A stretch of DNA of 5,441 nucleotides, taken from Elusimicrobiota bacterium (GTDB lineage Bacteria > Elusimicrobiota > Elusimicrobia > UBA1565 > JACRDR01). The DNA lies in NCBI GenBank assembly GCA_016207585.1, contig JACQPI010000139.1, positions 1 through 5,441 of the forward strand, written 5' to 3'. Made by a program: the position numbers and the translations under genes. Shown here in pieces: positions 4,712 to 5,441 of this stretch. A model generated the notes under the pieces. It saw only the letters and a program-made list of their open reading frames with translations. It was not told where the DNA came from and did not search any database. Each line of letters opens with the position of its first letter. Within the stretch, counting starts at the first letter, position 1.

Positions 4712-5441
4712 ATGAAGCCAGTAAAACTGATCGCGCTTTCAATGTCGTTTGCTTTGGTTGCAACCGCGCCAGGCTTAGGTTCCTACCAGGCTTGGGCAGC
4801 GGTTGCAGAAGTCCAGTTAAGAATTTCTCCTGTGGGAAAAGCTCCGGCCGGGATGTTTGCAGGCAACATGGCTTTGCCCATTGGAGAAGCCTTCCTTTAT
4901 GAGGCTGGCTATACCGACTTCAACCCGACACGGTTCTCCCTTCTGACCCCTGAGATTGGCGTTAAACCGGTTGACACGGTGGGCACCTATCGGGTGGCGG
5001 TAGCTAATCTAAATAGTGTCGTAAGGCCCGCAATTTCTTTTTACCCCGCGAGAGCATTGACTCCGGCTGTAGGTAATAGTGTGGCGGCCATGCCCACACA
5101 GGGAAGAACCGTCGTCGGGGTATTGGCCACAGGGGTAGGTTTAGTTAAGCAGGCTGTTGTTGCTGGAAATCTGCCCGAAGCCGGAACTCAAATACAAGCG
5201 ATCTTCGGAGAAGGTTCTCGTCGAATGAATCTGCAAGCTTCCGACGGCTCCGTAGTGCCCTCGGATGAAGGTGGTTCAGGTAATCTCGGCGGTGCGGGTA
5301 ATGGTGGTTCAGGTGGCAATCCCGGTGGTGGCGGCGAGGGCGGTGGGCAACGGTATCCTGATCCCAGAACGCATTTTTCCGTGGCCCTCGATGCAGCACG
5401 CGCGATTGGCCCCAACCCCTCTTTAATCCATGCAAGATTCA
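4712..5441 (+). CDS. Exported protein of unknown function with Gly-rich linker (3' end outside window)
   Basis: The frame is open for 243 codons to the window edge, so the C-terminus is missing. The N-terminus is a classic Sec signal peptide: MKPVK, then a hydrophobic core (LIALSMSFALVATAP), with a signal peptidase I site AWA after residue 29. The mature part to about residue 185 is Ala/Val/Gly-rich with few charges and includes a stretch like a beta domain (VGTYRVAVANLNSVVRPAISFYP, residues 90-112). Residues 187-212 are a Gly/Ser/Asn linker, after which a new segment begins (QRYPDPRTHFSVALDAARAIG). The layout of signal, small domain, flexible linker and further domain suggests a secreted or surface protein whose main domain lies beyond the window. 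I recognise no family and assign no function. It has its own promoter and strong ribosome-binding site, and its base composition is somewhat lower in G+C than the operon to the left. Confidence 0.85.
   Translation, partial: MKPVKLIALSMSFALVATAPGLGSYQAWAAVAEVQLRISPVGKAPAGMFAGNMALPIGEAFLYEAGYTDFNPTRFSLLTPEIGVKPVDTVGTYRVAVANLNSVVRPAISFYPARALTPAVGNSVAAMPTQGRTVVGVLATGVGLVKQAVVAGNLPEAGTQIQAIFGEGSRRMNLQASDGSVVPSDEGGSGNLGGAGNGGSGGNPGGGGEGGGQRYPDPRTHFSVALDAARAIGPNPSLIHARF
5270..5347 (+). repeat. Glycine-rich linker with an in-frame 12-bp direct repeat
   Basis: GGTGGTTCAGGT occurs at 5270-5281 and again at 5303-5314, 33 bp (11 codons) apart and in frame. It encodes GGSG followed by Asn-containing Gly runs. 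The stretch covers residues 187-212 of the exported protein and has only one charged residue (E209). It is probably a flexible interdomain linker and, being repetitive, may vary in length between strains. Confidence 0.75.

Noticed and set aside
4597..4902. A 101-codon plus-strand open frame starting inside the palindrome
   Set aside because: It has no ribosome-binding site and a Cys/Arg/Ser-rich composition without features. It overlaps out of frame the gene at 4712, which has a strong GAGGAG and a signal peptide.
5145..5435. Minus-strand Pro/His-rich frames opposite the exported-protein gene
   Set aside because: Their proline and histidine richness is the complement of the glycine linker codons on the plus strand.

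Overview
The window is about 60% G+C, with tightly packed genes and some TTG starts, and comes from a Gram-negative-type aerobic bacterium. The mitochondrial-style heme A synthase and the exported protein at the right end are compatible with a poorly sampled phylum. Elusimicrobiota is my impression from the style of that exported protein's N-terminus only, and it is weak evidence.

Layout. At the left edge (1-633, +) is the C-terminal part of a ComEC-like DNA-uptake protein whose metallo-beta-lactamase-like domain has lost its metal-binding motif. Facing it tail to tail, 6 bp away, is a compact minus-strand operon read from right to left: a small three-helix SemiSWEET/LAB_N-like membrane protein (4256-3999), a heme A synthase (4002-2992), an ABC transporter ATPase (2995-2237) and a 534-residue fusion of ABC permease and substrate-binding protein (2244-640). 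Consecutive genes overlap by 4, 4 and 8 bp, so they are almost certainly co-transcribed and translationally coupled. A 455-bp spacer (4257-4711) holds at most one doubtful small ORF, a large interrupted palindrome, a good sigma70-type promoter and a short hairpin at the predicted start of the transcript. The last gene (4712 to beyond the window, +) encodes an exported protein with a signal peptide and a glycine-rich linker; its function is unknown.

The most interesting point is the fusion protein at 640-2244. Its substrate-binding domain is clearly of the OpuC/OpuB/YehZ type, for quaternary amines such as glycine betaine, choline, carnitine or ergothioneine, but the two halves are in swapped order. 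The half that is normally C-terminal (AYSTDG and HFFPPY motifs) comes directly after the permease. The half that is normally N-terminal (GSKxFTE, EYTGT and NNTYAL motifs) ends the protein, stopping at the hinge sequence ISDL. All four aromatic-cage tyrosines remain, and the spacing within each pair (46 and 24 residues) equals that of Bacillus OpuBC/OpuCC. This is a circular permutation, not a truncation. Bacillus OpuAC and Lactococcus OpuABC carry a comparable lobe swap in a different subfamily, so this looks like a second instance of the same rearrangement.

Together the ATPase and the fusion protein make a complete two-gene ABC importer: ATPase, permease and tethered binding domain. How it relates to the heme A synthase and the small membrane protein in the same operon is not evident from sequence.
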